64,000 nt of DNA. Source: Ligustrum vulgare. Lineage: Eukaryota > Streptophyta > Magnoliopsida > Lamiales > Oleaceae. Shown one piece after another: positions 47,860 through 59,599 of this stretch. The stretch lies in the NCBI GenBank assembly GCA_963555705.1, contig OY743189.1, forward strand, positions 8,945,501 to 9,009,500. Reading direction: 5' to 3'. Every line of letters starts with the position of its first letter. Positions within the stretch are counted from its first letter, which is position 1. Below the pieces are notes generated by a model. It searched no databases, was not told the DNA's origin, and saw nothing but the letters and a program-made list of their open reading frames with translations. The position numbers and the translations under genes were made by a program.

Positions 47860-48515
47860 TTGGTGATTTAAATTTTGGAAAAGAATTTTGTGATCTTGGT
47901 GCTAGTATTAATTCAATGTCATTGTCTATTTTCAGGAGATTAAGTATGGGAGAAGTGAAACCAACCATGGTTTCATTACAATTGACTGATCACTCTATAA
48001 AGCACCCACGGTATATCATTGAGGATGTTTTAATCAAGGTGGAAAAGTTAATTTTCCCCACCGACTTTGTCATTCTTGACATGAAAGAAGATCTTGATAT
48101 CCCTATCATATTGGAAAGGCCTTTTCTAGCAACCGGTCGAGCCTTAATAAATGTGCAAGTAGAGAAATTGATATTGAGGGTTCAAGATGAGCAAATCACA
48201 TTTGATATCATGAAATCCATTAAGTATCTCGTCGAGGCCAATTCATGCTCTCGAGTAGACATCATTGATCAAGAAGTGGTTACATCATTCATCCATGGAT
48301 TATCTAAGGATTCCTTTGAGACTTGCATTGCTCATTCTTTAATCACTAAGGGAGCGGATGATCTAGACATTGAAAGGATGGCACAACATTTGGAGGCCAC
48401 TAAATCTTATCCATACAAGAAGAGGCATCACTTTGAGGAATTGGGAGCAAGCTCTTCTCCCTTACTACCCTCCATTCAACAAGCTCCAACTCCTGAACTC
48501 TTCCATCATATTTGA
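47860..48515 (+). pseudogene. Athila protease region
   Basis: The active-site block reads DLGASINSMS (about 47896) with Asp and Gly kept. YIIEDVLIKVEKLIFPTDFV and RPFLATGRALINV follow, as in retropepsin-like Athila proteases. The 47916-48515 frame continues past the domain without a known motif. The start of the domain is in another frame. Confidence 0.75.
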
Positions 48516-48699
48516 GGTATGCATACTTGGGCAATTATTCTACCATTTCGGTTATTATTTCAAATTCTTTGAATAAAGTGGAGGAAGAAAAGCTACTTGA
48601 GGTGTTGAGAATGCATAAAATGTCCATTGGGTAGACTATGACGGATATCAAGGGTATTAGCCCTACTATATGCATGCATAAAATCCTCATGGAGGTTGA

Positions 48700-49370
48700 C
48701 TTCAAACCAATGGTGGAGTATCAACGCTGTCTAAATCCAAACATGAAAAAGCGGTAAAAGTCGAGGTATTGAAGTGGTTGGATGCGTGAATTATCTATCC
48801 AATCTCGGATAGTGCATGGGTGAGTCCCGTTCAAGTGGTTCCAAAGAAGGAAGGAGTCACGATGGTTGAAAATGAGAACAATGAACTCATCTCTACGAGG
48901 TCGGTGAACGGGTGGAGAGTGTGCATTGACTATCGGAAGTTAAACAATGCCACTAAGAAAGATCATTTCCAAAACCACCTCAAAAGTTCTTCAATCGGGA
49001 TACTATTGTCAACTTTGTTCAAAGATGCTTATACTCTAGTATCTAAATGTGATCGGTGTCAAAGGAGTGGTAACATCTCTCTTCGTAATGAAATGTCATT
49101 GGCTTCAATCTCGGAAGTAAAGATCTTTGATATATGGGGAATTTATTTTATGGGGCCATTTCCTTCTTCATTCTCAAATCAATACATCTTGGTGGCAGTG
49201 GATTATGTCTCTATAGGTGGTGGCGGTGGATTATGTTTCTATGGGTGGAGGTGGTAGCATTGCCAACTAACGATGCTCAGGTGGTGGTAATTTTTTTCAA
49301 AAAGAACATTTTACACGTTTTTGTACCCCCCCCCCCCGACTCATCATTAGTGATGGAGGCAAATGGGATG
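48700..49370 (+). pseudogene. Athila RT start fused to an integrase piece by internal deletion
   Basis: The frame 48820-49257 begins with the RT N-terminal block (MSPVQVVPKKEG, VNGWRVCIDYRKLNNATKKD). Within 50 codons it becomes the integrase zinc segment (LVSKCDRCQRSGNIS) and core (DIWGIYFMGPFPSS, YILVAVDYVS). RT catalysis and RNase H have been deleted. A roughly 30-bp duplication (about 49196-49250) follows DYVS, then ALPTNDAQVV. The piece ends near ISDGG at 49355, where the sequence flips to the inverted gag. Confidence 0.82.
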
Positions 49371-51066
49371 TTGATATGAAGTTTCTTGAAAACTTCCAAG
49401 AATTGCCAAATTAAGCATCCACCTTATGCTTTTGAAGCCTTTGAGGAAAAGGAATGGGAGGTACATAGGCTTTGATAGGAGTAGGAGCATTTGTTGAAAT
49501 TCCCCCACTTTCACTTTCCCTAGGTACTTCATCATTTTCATTTGATTTTTCCACATGCTCTTTACCTTTTGCACTCACCTCAGGTTGTTCCATATGTTGC
49601 TTTACCGTAATCTCCGGTAGTTGAACTCCAGTCCTTGTGGTGATAGCTTGCACATCTTCCCTTGGATTAATCTCGGTGTTGCTTGGTAAGACTCCTTGTT
49701 GTCTCTCCGTCATCATTTTTGCCAATTGCCCAACTTAAGTTTAAAGATTTTTTATGGAAGCTGTTTGATTTTGGAGGATAGTATTGGTTTTGTTCATATA
49801 TTGCATGAGAATCCCCTATAAAAGGATTCTTTTCTTGAGGTGGTAGAGGTTGAACAAAACCTGAGGGTTTCACTTGATTTTGATTGTTGGACCATGAGAA
49901 ATTTGGATGATTCCTCCAACCCAGATTGTATGTGTTGAACTAAGGATTGCCTTATGGTCAGTTGAAGTTTTGAGCATAGTTCACTTGCTCATTCGATGTG
50001 GTAGCCATTTTGAGAATATGACATTCCTCAACCTTGTGTGTTGCTCCACATACATCACAAATTGACATAGGAGGGTAGATTGCTTTTATCGTTTGTTGAG
50101 TAGACAAGTCATCATACTTCTTGAATAGAAGGTCCATTTTTGCTGACAAAGCCGCATAAGCATCAACTTCATGAATTGTCGCGGCTTTCTTTGGTTCCAT
50201 GCGGTAGGTTGGCCAAGTGGAATTGTGACTAGCCATCCTCTCAAAAAGCTCAATTACCTTATTAGGTGATTTGTAGTAATAACTCCATTGGATGTCGAAT
50301 CAACCGTAATTACTTGAGTAGATGGATTCATTCCAAGATAGAAATATTGGACTTGGCATTTGCTTGGTGAAGCCATGATTGGGACATTTTTTCAACATTT
50401 CTTTGAATCTTTCTCATGCCTCATAGAAACACCTGGCGTCAAGTTTTCAGAATGTGGAGATATCATTCTTCAATTTAGCAACTTTCACCGGAGGAAAGTA
50501 TTTTATTTGCGAACTTTTGGGCTAAGTCATTCCATGTTGTAATACTTCCAATGGGGCTGATATCTAACCATTCACGAGCTCCATCTCTAAGAGTGTGTGG
50601 AAACAACTAGTCTCCTTGCTAATTCCTGGATAATCAAAATTACTACACATCTCCAAAAACCACGATAGTAAATGATTCTCCTCTGTCATTCCATAGAATT
50701 GTTGATGCCTCTTGAAGAGATTTATCACATCCAGTTTTAGATGAAAGTCTGGATGACCAAATGGGAGATATGTGATGCTTCCTCGGTTTTGAGTGATAAG
50801 AGGGACCATGAATTGCCCCATTGGCCTCATCTTCATCAATGATGGGAATTTGCACCATCTTGGTTGTTGTCCCCTATATTACCTTGTATTCTTTGTTGTT
50901 CCACTTGTTCTCTTCTTTCCCTAATCCTCCTCCTATTAGTTCGTTCGGGTTCGGGATCAAATTGAAGAATTTCCCAAGTTGGACGTTGTTGCATATACAA
51001 AGCAAAGGTATCTAAAATGAAAATTAAAAAAAGAATTTGATGAGAATGAGACAATTCAATTAACAA
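49356..51066 (-). pseudogene. Athila gag, minus-strand copy
   Basis: It is read from 51066 down: ALYMQQRPTWEILQFDPEPE near 51010, ERREQVEQQRIQGNIGDNNQ near 50890, then MASHNSTWPTYRMEPKKAA, KMDLLFKKYDDLSTQQ and the knuckle CDVCGATHKVEEC (near 50050). The C-terminal part, VQAITTRTGVQLPEITVKQ, is near 49650. Frames change several times. It is truncated at 49356, where it meets plus-strand integrase sequence. Confidence 0.82.
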
Positions 51067-51121
51067 AAATCAATGCATTTAGTACAATTAAAATCAATTA
51101 TTAGCAACAGCATCAAAAACT

Positions 51122-52700
51122 TGTTCGCTAAAATCATATACCGCATGTGCACGGTTAGCGTTCAAGTAGTAAAGTGATGAGAGATTGTCTTACTCACGAG
51201 GATCGATTGATTTGTAACTAAACTTGTTGATTTCATTTTAAAAGAATAGTAAAATAACACAAAAGATTTTGTGTGATTTTGAATTCTTAACTATATGACA
51301 AAATTAAAGACATGAAAATATAAAAACTAATTAACTAAAGCAAATAAGCAACAATGCAAAAACTGGAATAAAAACTAATTATCCTAAGTAAAATAATGAC
51401 AACCTAGGCTTGGTGATTCAAAAGAATTGAATAACATGAAACAAGGTAAATTTAGTTTTTTTAACTACGCTAATTTCTTCTTTCAAAAAAATTATTTAGT
51501 ATTACTTAATCAATGTGTAATAACTAGTAATAATAACACAAAATATTAACAAACATTTGGAAAGTACATAAACATAAAACAACATTCCTAATCATAAATA
51601 CATAAATATAAATAATCCATAAACAACTTAAAACAATGAAATGAAATTAAACTAGTCAAACATTCCAACAAAATAAAATTTACCCATAATACAATGACAA
51701 CAACATTTAACAGCTAGCATAATCATTTCAACAATAAATAAATAAAAAGATTAAAAACAAGATAATAAACACAACTCCCATTTTAGTTAGTTTTTGAAAT
51801 AAATTCTCGAAGATTTCTTACTTTGAATTAAATTTCTCCAACAACTCAACATATAATGCATTAAATATATCATAAATGCTATGAATTCTTAGGTAAAAAG
51901 TTGAGAAAAACAACAATAGTGAAAACTTCAACAACAATAATAAGCTTGAAATTAAAAAAGGCAAATAAAACACAATAACTTAAGAGATTAAATGCATTAA
52001 AGACAAAAAATAGAGAGCAAAATGTAAGAAAATTAAAAAGAGACAAGAATAAAACCTAAACCTAGTTGAAATTCATGCTTGGGTATTTATAATTTCCCAA
52101 AAAATCACTCTAAAAACCCTAAAAAACACAAAGATCTATGAAATACAGCGTATGGGCCAAATCGGGTTGAACTGTTCTGCCCACAATATTTTTTTTGCAA
52201 TTGATACTGTGTGATCGCAAGGCTTTCTCGGCACAACCAAATTCAGGTTTTGTCTAGTTTAACTGATTTCATGCGTTCGCACTTGGGTTAGAACCATGAT
52301 AACGCATGTCTAGTTTGATAACACCCATTGCAACCCATGCAATTTTTAATTGCATTCCAGTCCCCCATCTTTCATGATTGATCAATTTAGTCCCTACATT
52401 GTTGGATTTCTTTCAAATAAGTCCTTCCAAAATTGCAATTGAAGTCCTCCAACTTTTGAAAATGTGAGATCCGTTTCCTCTTTTAATTGTGCAACTGATC
52501 CTGAAGTACTGAAAAGTGTCATTTTGGTCCCTATAGTCCCATTTTCAGCATGGTTTGGTCTTCTTTTCTACTTTTTTGCCCCAAACTTGAATGTCAATCT
52601 ATTTAAACACAAAATACGTATAAATTAGTAGATATTTGCTCAAGATATTCCAAAAATTGCTAATTTAAAGGTCTAAAAAGTGTACAAAATGCACTTAACT
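51122..52700 (-). repeat. Athila-type 5' LTR of the minus-strand copy (about 1580 bp)
   Basis: On the minus strand it begins near GTTAAGTGCATTTTG at 52700 and ends TTTTAGCGAACA at 51122. It is followed by AGTTTTTGATGCTGTTGC, a mutated primer site. It parallels 44282-45925 block by block, with visible divergence. Confidence 0.75.
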
Positions 52701-53131
52701 TGTGGAATAGTAGAGCAAAAAATTGGTTGCTTTGAGAGTTTTTGTGAGAAAAGTTTTGTGTCACCATATCAACAAAATGAAAATGATGCTAATTTTGATT
52801 AGGAATCTACAATTCACCCAAATTCTCTTTCACGCCCTCACTCAATCCAATGATATTTTCTTTCTTATTTAATTGAACACATGCACACAAATGTGATGAG
52901 TTTTACACACATAATTAAGAATTATTTCTTGCTCTCAAATTGTGTCCATGGACGATAAAGACGTATTTTCATTTATTTTCGAGTATAAGAAAGTACAATA
53001 TGGTTTGTCTATTGCAACCATCCTGATATTGATTTGTTTAATTTGGTGATAAAAAAAAGTATGTACAAGTTAGTAAGATCAAGATACAAAACAATAATAT
53101 AACACTATTATATATAAAATTATTACCACAT
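52701..53131. other. Stretch without a gene
   Basis: AT-rich; it probably holds the body of the Helitron ending at 53158, but no Helitron 5' end was identified. Confidence 0.4.
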
Positions 53132-53158
53132 CCCATGCATCGCATGGGCTATGGCTAG
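53132..53158 (+). mobile_element. Helitron 3' end
   Basis: A perfect 7-bp hairpin, CCCATGC-ATC-GCATGGG (53132-53148), is followed six bases later by CTAG (53155-53158) and then host T. This is the known Helitron terminator arrangement (hairpin, then CTRR, inserted before T). Confidence 0.72.
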
Positions 53159-53159
53159 T

Positions 53160-53568
53160 CATGATAAAAGAGTGTTCACTCTCATCGGAACATGACATTA
53201 GTTCTTTATCTTACCTCTATGATCACCCATGTTGTATAAAGAAGATAATTAATAAATATTAACCACTTAACGAAGATAGAACCACGTTTTCCATATTTCT
53301 AAAAAAAATGTTCTTTTAATTGGAATTAAATTCATAAGAACACAACCACAAATACCATAACACGCTTATGGAAGATAACACAAACATTTGTCTCGCAGAC
53401 TCACTGGTGTAGTATTGTTCTATATTTCAACTACATTGTAATTCACAAATGTTCAGAATGTTTGCAATCTATAAGAATCACGGTCAAATTCTTGGTGAAA
53501 TTCATCTCAATCTCAAGTTTAGAACTTTAAAATGTTTACATTACCAGTGAAGTTCCTTCCAATCCGTC
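53160..53568. other. Stretch without a gene
   Basis: No ORF or repeat of note. Confidence 0.4.
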
Positions 53569-53737
53569 TGTTGGAATATTAATTTGAACTAGAATATTCT
53601 AGAATATGCATTAGTTTGTTAGATTCATTTAGTTCTATAAATAGTTGAAGCTTCTAAACATTTTGATTAAGTCATTCATAATAAGAAGTATTTTTAGTTT
53701 CTTCCCCAAGATTCTCTCTAAATTCTCAACCTAATCA
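53569..53737 (+). repeat. Short copia LTR (169 bp)
   Basis: It starts TGTTGGAATATT and ends CCTAATCA, immediately followed by TGGAATCAGAGC, a one-base variant of the Met-tRNA primer site (53738-53749). CTATAAATAG near 53635 is a good TATA box. No second LTR was found. Confidence 0.78.
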
Positions 53738-53749
53738 TGGAATCAGAGC

Positions 53750-54480
53750 AAGTTAGATCTTTGGGTTAAAAAAACAAAAAGCTTTTGGTCTCCGGCGAGC
53801 GGCGACACCGCTGCTTGTCCAGCCAATTTTTTTTCCTTTTAGTTTTGAATTTTTGTTCTGCGTACAAACAGGAAGCTATCATCTTCTTTTAAACACTTTT
53901 GCTATGTGCTAGTGCCTGCTTATAATTCCCAGATTTGTAGTGCTGATGAGCAAAATTCAATAAGATGTCCTCGACTCCTCGTCAACTTCAGAAGAATGCT
54001 CTGGCTTGCGACGACATTATATCGATCCCTAGCAACTTGCTACATCTAGTTTCAAATTCAAAAAATATCAGAGCTCTTTCTTAACAAAAGCACTGGAATT
54101 GTTGACTCGATTTCCTTCCAAATCGAGTCAAGGATTAAGGACATGACTCATCCGGTGCCTTTGATTCCACTACAATTGATGGACCAGCAAACAGAGAAAC
54201 ATCAAAACTGTGAAGAAGATATGAATTTCAGTTAATCCAATTGAAAAGTTACTAGATTGATCTGTGAATATTGAGTTTTGTGCTGTAGTTGGATGATTGG
54301 GTGTTAGGTTGTGTTATAACCGATTGAATCAGGATTAATGAGGATTGAATAGAATGAATTGTGTTGTGGTTTATTAGGAGGAGCAGAAGCAGATTTGTAA
54401 ATTGATTGAAAGAGAAAGAAGAAAAACAAAAAGGCCGGGGAGGAGTTCCAGAAAATTGATACCAATGGAGATCACAAAAT
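53750..54480 (+). other. Leader of the copia remnant and DNA without a gene
   Basis: About 400 bp after the primer site could be leader sequence. ATGTCCTCGACTCCTCGTC (about 53965) opens a short frame that soon meets stops. No retroviral domain is seen. Confidence 0.35.
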
Positions 54481-54484
54481 CTCG

Positions 54485-54673
54485 TTGCCAGAGCTCAGCA
54501 AAATTTTGAAGGCGTCGACTGTTTACTTAAAACGGAGAGGAGCTCAGCAGAATCTCTCAATTCCATCTGTCATGGATAAGAATCATTTATCAGAAGTTGA
54601 TGAGCTAGAGCGTGTTGTCTCGGTTTTAAAGTCACAGTTGGGTGCAATTGAACAAATCTCTTCAAACACTTGA
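54485..54673 (+). other. Unrecognised 62-codon ORF
   Basis: The frame MPELSKILKASTVYLKRRG to LKSQLGAIEQISSNT is helical and charged and has balanced composition. I cannot relate it to a family. It could be an exon scrap of a host gene carried by a transposon, or chance. Confidence 0.2.
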
Positions 54674-56450
54674 AATGAATCGTGCCTGTGAATTTCATCC
54701 GTCTTCATAAACCCAAGGTGACAATTTGTAGCCATTAATATTTGCAGAACGTGGCTATTAACTTCACTTGTCGAATCGGTCATTTGGAGAAAGTTTCGCT
54801 TAAACCAGAGAACGGAATTGAAGGAGGCGAGAAGCTTCACCAGTGAGCAGCAGTCACAGTCACAACCCGTCCCAGATCAACCTACTGGACCTGAAACGTG
54901 ATGTGTGTCGATGGCAGGTGACAACTAGATGTTGGACCCACCACCAAGGCAAACTTGACTTTTCTTATCTTTCAGATTCACCTTTTAAATAAATTTGATC
55001 CCATAAGAATTAATAAAAAATCTTGACAGAGTCTCCCATATATTATTGACATAACCAACCCGTAGATCAACGTCAAATCCTCAACAATCATGCGTAATAA
55101 TCATAAAGACTTCCCAAACCTTCCAAGCATAACATTAATGTAATAAGTTGAAATTCTTAGTCAATTCTTTTAATATATACACATACAACCCGTATTACAT
55201 AATCACCGGGCCTATTACCGACAATGCCACAAAAGAATATCACAGCCTATAACATGAGCCCAAAAGATAACTTCTAAATACCATATCAGAATAAACCATA
55301 GAAATGCCTACTTTTCAAGCTCGTTTAGTAGCGATGGCTCTATCCAAGTAAATCAAAATCTATAACTTTTTCCTATAAGGAAGAGATAGGGAGAAACGTG
55401 CGCTTGTAACTCAGTGAGTGGAGTTTCTGAAATAATTTTCTTTTATAAATCATTTTTGAAAACATAATTTATTTCATAATCTTTTGCCACTTTAAATCAA
55501 ATCATATATGCTAAGAATAATCATAAAGATCGTGGAATAATCATTTGTGGCATAACTGATAAACTGTAATACATAAGAAAATCTCACCAAAGGTGCCCAA
55601 CTAAATCATCCGAAATCTATATCTAGTCCTACACTCGTTTACTACTGAGCACCTCCGTACCCGGCTCAAAGCCCCTCTGGGTACAAAAGTGGGTCACAAA
55701 GACTTCATATATGCACCCTTACACACGGGCCATAGACCCCCTCTGTGCATAAGAGTGGATCTTAAGATCATCTGAACACGGGCCATAGGCCCCCTCCGTG
55801 ACAGAGCCTCAAGATCTCAAATAATATCCATTAGTACACGGGCCCAAGGTCCCCTCTGTGCACTAACACAAGAACAAATAACCACATCGGGTACTTCTGG
55901 TGGTTTTGAAATCATACATGCTCAACTTGACTAATCATGCTCGTAAAACACGGTAAAAAGAGTCATCATGATAAACAAACTTAATGTTAAAACATTTGTT
56001 TTTATAATCATGCTAAAAGCAAGTAATTTAAAAATCATTTGTAACTTGTAGAAAATCATTGTGAATAACGTAGAAAAATTTTTAAGTTTATTCTCCACTC
56101 ACTAAATAATTGACAGTCTACTAGCTTGGCCGATATATAGCGCCAACTTCCTCGTCACCTCCTGAGATAAAAAAAAAAAAAAAAATCTTCACATCAACAT
56201 TTAAAACCACCTTAATAGATAAAATAGTAAAAGAGTCTCACACTTGAATTAACTCATTAAACTTGTTTTCTCATATTACACCATACTTACCCTTTTTACT
56301 TAGGAACACAAAATCACCTCTAAAGACTAATTAAGTTCTAATATCACTTAAGATTCAAAATTAGAGCCACATTTATCTAAATCCCAATTTCCCATTTTTA
56401 CAAGCTTACTAGTTTATTTACCTCTCTTCATAACTAAACCAACGTTCATC

Positions 56451-56820
56451 TTTTTTTTTTGATAAGAAAAAGACTTTTATTAAAGAGAATGAGAATGGTG
56501 TTACAAATATTATAGTGGACAAGACATCCACTACAAGTGTCAATGAATACTTGTGACACTTACAAAAATTAAACCACGAGATTAGTAACAATTCATTACA
56601 ATGGGACATAAGGAACTATTAGGATCCAGTTAAAAAAGAAAATGTTCTAGACCACTAAAAATTCCAGCAGCTCTGGCCCATAATCCTGTAAGGAAAATAA
56701 TATTATCCCAGATATCCTCCAACGATCTATCAATATTATCAAAAATCCTCCGATTTCTTTCTGTCCATATTGTCCAAGCTGATGATATTAAAATCAGTTT
56801 CCATATCTCCTTTGCAATTT
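56451..56820 (-). pseudogene. 5'-truncated L1-type LINE 3' end
   Basis: On the minus strand the frame AKEIWKLILISSAWTIWTER and the following NRRIFDNI match the extreme C-terminus of plant LINE ORF2. Untranslated sequence and an A-tail at 56460-56451 follow. It may be related to the LINE at 61983-64000, which lacks exactly this part. Confidence 0.72.
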
Positions 56821-56829
56821 TGGGAAATT

Positions 56830-57660
56830 ATGTAAAATTTCACCTCTGGTCCTCTCTTTTGTTTTGGATTAAACGTTTAAATCCGAAGTTATAAAAACTA
56901 TTTAAGTTGGCCCTTAAAGTTCTGAAATTTATAATTAAGCCCCTAAGGTTATAAATTATTAAAGTTGCGGTTATAAAAGTTCCTGATTTTATATTTCAGC
57001 CCCTGAAGTTTGAATATTTTCTTAATTCAGTCCCTCAAGTTTGGTAATTTTCAAAATTGGTCCCTAAAGCTTGAAAATTCTCTAATTTGGTCCCTGAAGT
57101 TTGAGAATTTTCTAATACAGCACCTAAGGTTCTGAAATTCTTTAATTTGGTCCCTTAAAGTTTGAAAATTTTCATTTTCAGTCCTCTAAAGTTTGAAAAT
57201 TTTCATTTTCAGTCCCTAAAGTTTGAAAATTTTCTAATTCAGTCACTAAAGTTTGGAAATTTTCTAATACAGCATCTAAAGTTCTGAAATTCTTTAATTT
57301 GGTCCCTAAAGTTTGAAAATTTTCTAATTCAGTCACTAAAGTTTGGAAATTTTCAAAATTGGTCCTTAAAGTTTGAATTTTTTTTTAAATTAAGTCCCTA
57401 AAGTTTGAGAATTTGCTAAATTGGCTCCTAAAGTTTGAAAATTTTCAAAAATCAACTTTTAAAGATTGAAATTTTCATATTTTGGACCTCTAAAGTTTGG
57501 TTTTGTTTCAAATTGGGACCTAAAGTTTAGAATTTCTCTAAATTGGCCAATAAAGTTTTAAGAAAATTGTAATTTAAGCCCTTCAAGCTTAAAATTTTAC
57601 AGAATTGGCCACCAAAAGTTTAAGAATATTGCAATTAGACTCTCGTAACTTAAGGATTGC
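56830..57660. repeat. Minisatellite, unit about 32 bp
   Basis: About 20 diverged units contain GGTCCCTAAAGTTTGAAAAT and TTTCTAATT. No coding potential. Confidence 0.88.
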
Positions 57661-57854
57661 TTTATTCTAAAGTTTTGAATTCTATAATTCAAATCATAAA
57701 GTCAAATATGAATGCAAATCAATGGATTTCAGTTTCAAATCTTGGTACATCGGAATCTTTTGAGAAATATAATATTCGAAAGTAAGTTAGTTGAAGCAAC
57801 ATGTTACCAAAGCAACCTCTCTTGTGGATATTAATTAACTTTGAATATTAGAAG

Positions 57855-58255
57855 GTATTTGTGTGTGTTATTCATTGCGGATATTGATCGGCCCAAAGGA
57901 AGGTCAATATTTGGCTCGAATTTCACATGCACCTGTTGTGATAAACACGTGGCAATTATTTGGTTTAACGTGTGACCAATAAATCGGTCCAAAGAAAGGT
58001 TTATTGGTTAACATGTCTTATTGCCAGTGTTTGATCACTGCACTAAGGGAAAATTAGGTGTTTGTGTGTTATTTCATGCAGATATTGATCGGCCCAAAGG
58101 AAGGTCAATATTTGGCCCGAATTTCGCATGAACTTGTGGCGATAAATACGTGACGGTTATTTGGTTTTACGTGTGATCAATAAATCGGTCCAAAGAAAGG
58201 TTTGTTGGTTGACATGTCTTACTGTCAGTGTTTGATTACTACGCCAAGAGTACCA
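57855..58255 (+). repeat. 201-bp tandem duplication in a copia leader
   Basis: Copy 1 starts near 57855 and copy 2 near 58056. Corresponding stem-loops begin at 57881 and 58082. Both carry ATATTGATCGGCCCAAAGG and AATAAATCGGTCCAAAG. The duplication lies upstream of the copia gag start at 58573. Confidence 0.9.
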
Positions 58256-58294
58256 CTTACAAGTCAATATTTTTGTCCAAAGACTAAATATTGA
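57881..58294 (+). ncRNA. Array of five similar stem-loops in the copia leader
   Basis: Stem 1: ATATTGA 57881-57887 with TCAATAT 57904-57910. Stem 2: TGACCAATAAA 57973-57983 with TTTATTGGTTA 58000-58010. Stem 3: 58082-58088 with 58105-58111, as stem 1. Stem 4: TGATCAATAAA 58174-58184 with TTTGTTGGTTG 58201-58211, kept by G-T wobbles. Stem 5: TCAATATTT 58264-58272 with AAATATTGA 58286-58294. Loops 1-4 are 16 nt and share TCGGYCCAAAGRAAGG; loop 5 has GTCCAAAGAC. The function is unknown; it would be a cis-acting RNA element of the retrotransposon. Confidence 0.6.
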
Positions 58295-58572
58295 TGTTGT
58301 GCTAGGTATCTTGTGATGGGCCCTACCATTATTTGAAAGTATGATTTGCATAATAAGGTATTTATGTGAGCAATTTTATTTAAGTGTTCTCTATTCGATT
58401 TCAAATTCTGCTAGTAGTATATCTACAAGCTTAAATTTAATCCCTATATTTATGGAATAAACTTCAAGGATCAAGACAAGAACATTAACTTTTCGTTGTC
58501 TGCATCGATCTAGACCGTGTACTAAGGATTGAGTAACCTACTCCTCTTACGGATGAAAGTTCATCTAATCAA

Positions 58573-59130
58573 ATGAGGAACTTTGAGAAGTGTGATTGCT
58601 TAAATTACGTGAGTCTCACGATCATTAAGTGCGGCATTCTGGAAGCCTTTAGTGGCATAGTATCTAAGGAGGTAAATGATGCCAATGAATTCCTTGCCGA
58701 AATTAAGAAATGTTTTGTGAAAAACGATAAGGCTGAAACAAGCACGCTTTTGCAAAGCTTGATTTCAATAAAGTATAAAGGCAATAGGGAAAATAAGGGA
58801 GTACATCATGTAGATGTCTCACACTGCTTCAAAACTTAAGGAACTAAAACTCGACTTGTCTAATAACTTGCTCGTGCATTTGGTATTGATATCGCTTCCT
58901 GCACAATACAGTTAATTTAAGGTTAGTTATAACTGTCAAAGAAGAAATGGACTCTCAATGAGCTCATTTCATAGTGTGCAAGCTTCTTGCACAATTCAGT
59001 CAATTTAAGGTCGGTTATAACTATCAAAGGAAGAAATGAACTCTAAATGAGTTCATTCTATTTTGTGTGCAAGAGGAAGAAAAGTTGAAGCAGGACATAA
59101 CTGAAAGTGTTCACTTGGAAAATACCTCTA
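58573..59130 (+). pseudogene. Copia gag fragment
   Basis: The frame 58573-58839 (MRNFEKCDCLNY, then ANEFLAEIKKCFVKNDKAET and TLLQSLISIKYKG) has the UBN2-type copia gag pattern. It continues after a frameshift as a Leu-rich stretch. A roughly 95-bp tandem duplication (about 58896-59080) disrupts the part that would read SLPAQYSQF in relatives. The frame is not intact. Confidence 0.72.
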
Positions 59131-59560
59131 AAGATAAGGGTAAGAAAACAAATAAAGAAAATAAAGTCGTTAAGGGGCTATTAATTTTATAATTTCACAC
59201 TTGAGTCAATTTTTTTGAAACGGGAACTGCAACATTTTTGAGGATGTTGAGTTTGGGGGGAGAAATAAGGTTAGAGATATTGTCTTTAAGGAAGAAGTTG
59301 AGGAAGGATCGGTCTCGATTCCTATTGTTGCTTTTGACAATGTGCAAGTTTTATGCATGTCATTGATCAAGAAGCATATCCGGAACCTCAATTAGACAAT
59401 ATTGAAGAACCTCCCATCCAAAATAAAGTAAATTTCAGAAGTACAAACTCAACAACCTCAATAACTAAAGCCATTAAGGAGATTCACGAGAGAAAGGGAA
59501 AAATGCTATTCCGGATAATTTAAATAGTATTTTTCCAAGAACATAAGGAAAATAATGGAA
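59131..59560. other. Decayed copia interior
   Basis: The protease and integrase expected here are not recognisable. Presumably deleted. Confidence 0.45.
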
Positions 59561-59599
59561 TGGTGGAAGATGGTCTAATCAATTCCATCAGGCCATGCA

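Larger units (their letters stand above)
54850..57660 (-). repeat. Probable Ty3/gypsy LTR on the minus strand
   Basis: On the minus strand the lower end reads GGGACGGGTTGTGACTG near 54860, like chromovirus LTR ends. GTGCACAGAGGGG and ACGGGCCATAG-type repeats lie at 55640-55865. A minisatellite and a LINE tail lie inside. Borders are approximate, and no coding sequence is present. Confidence 0.35.
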
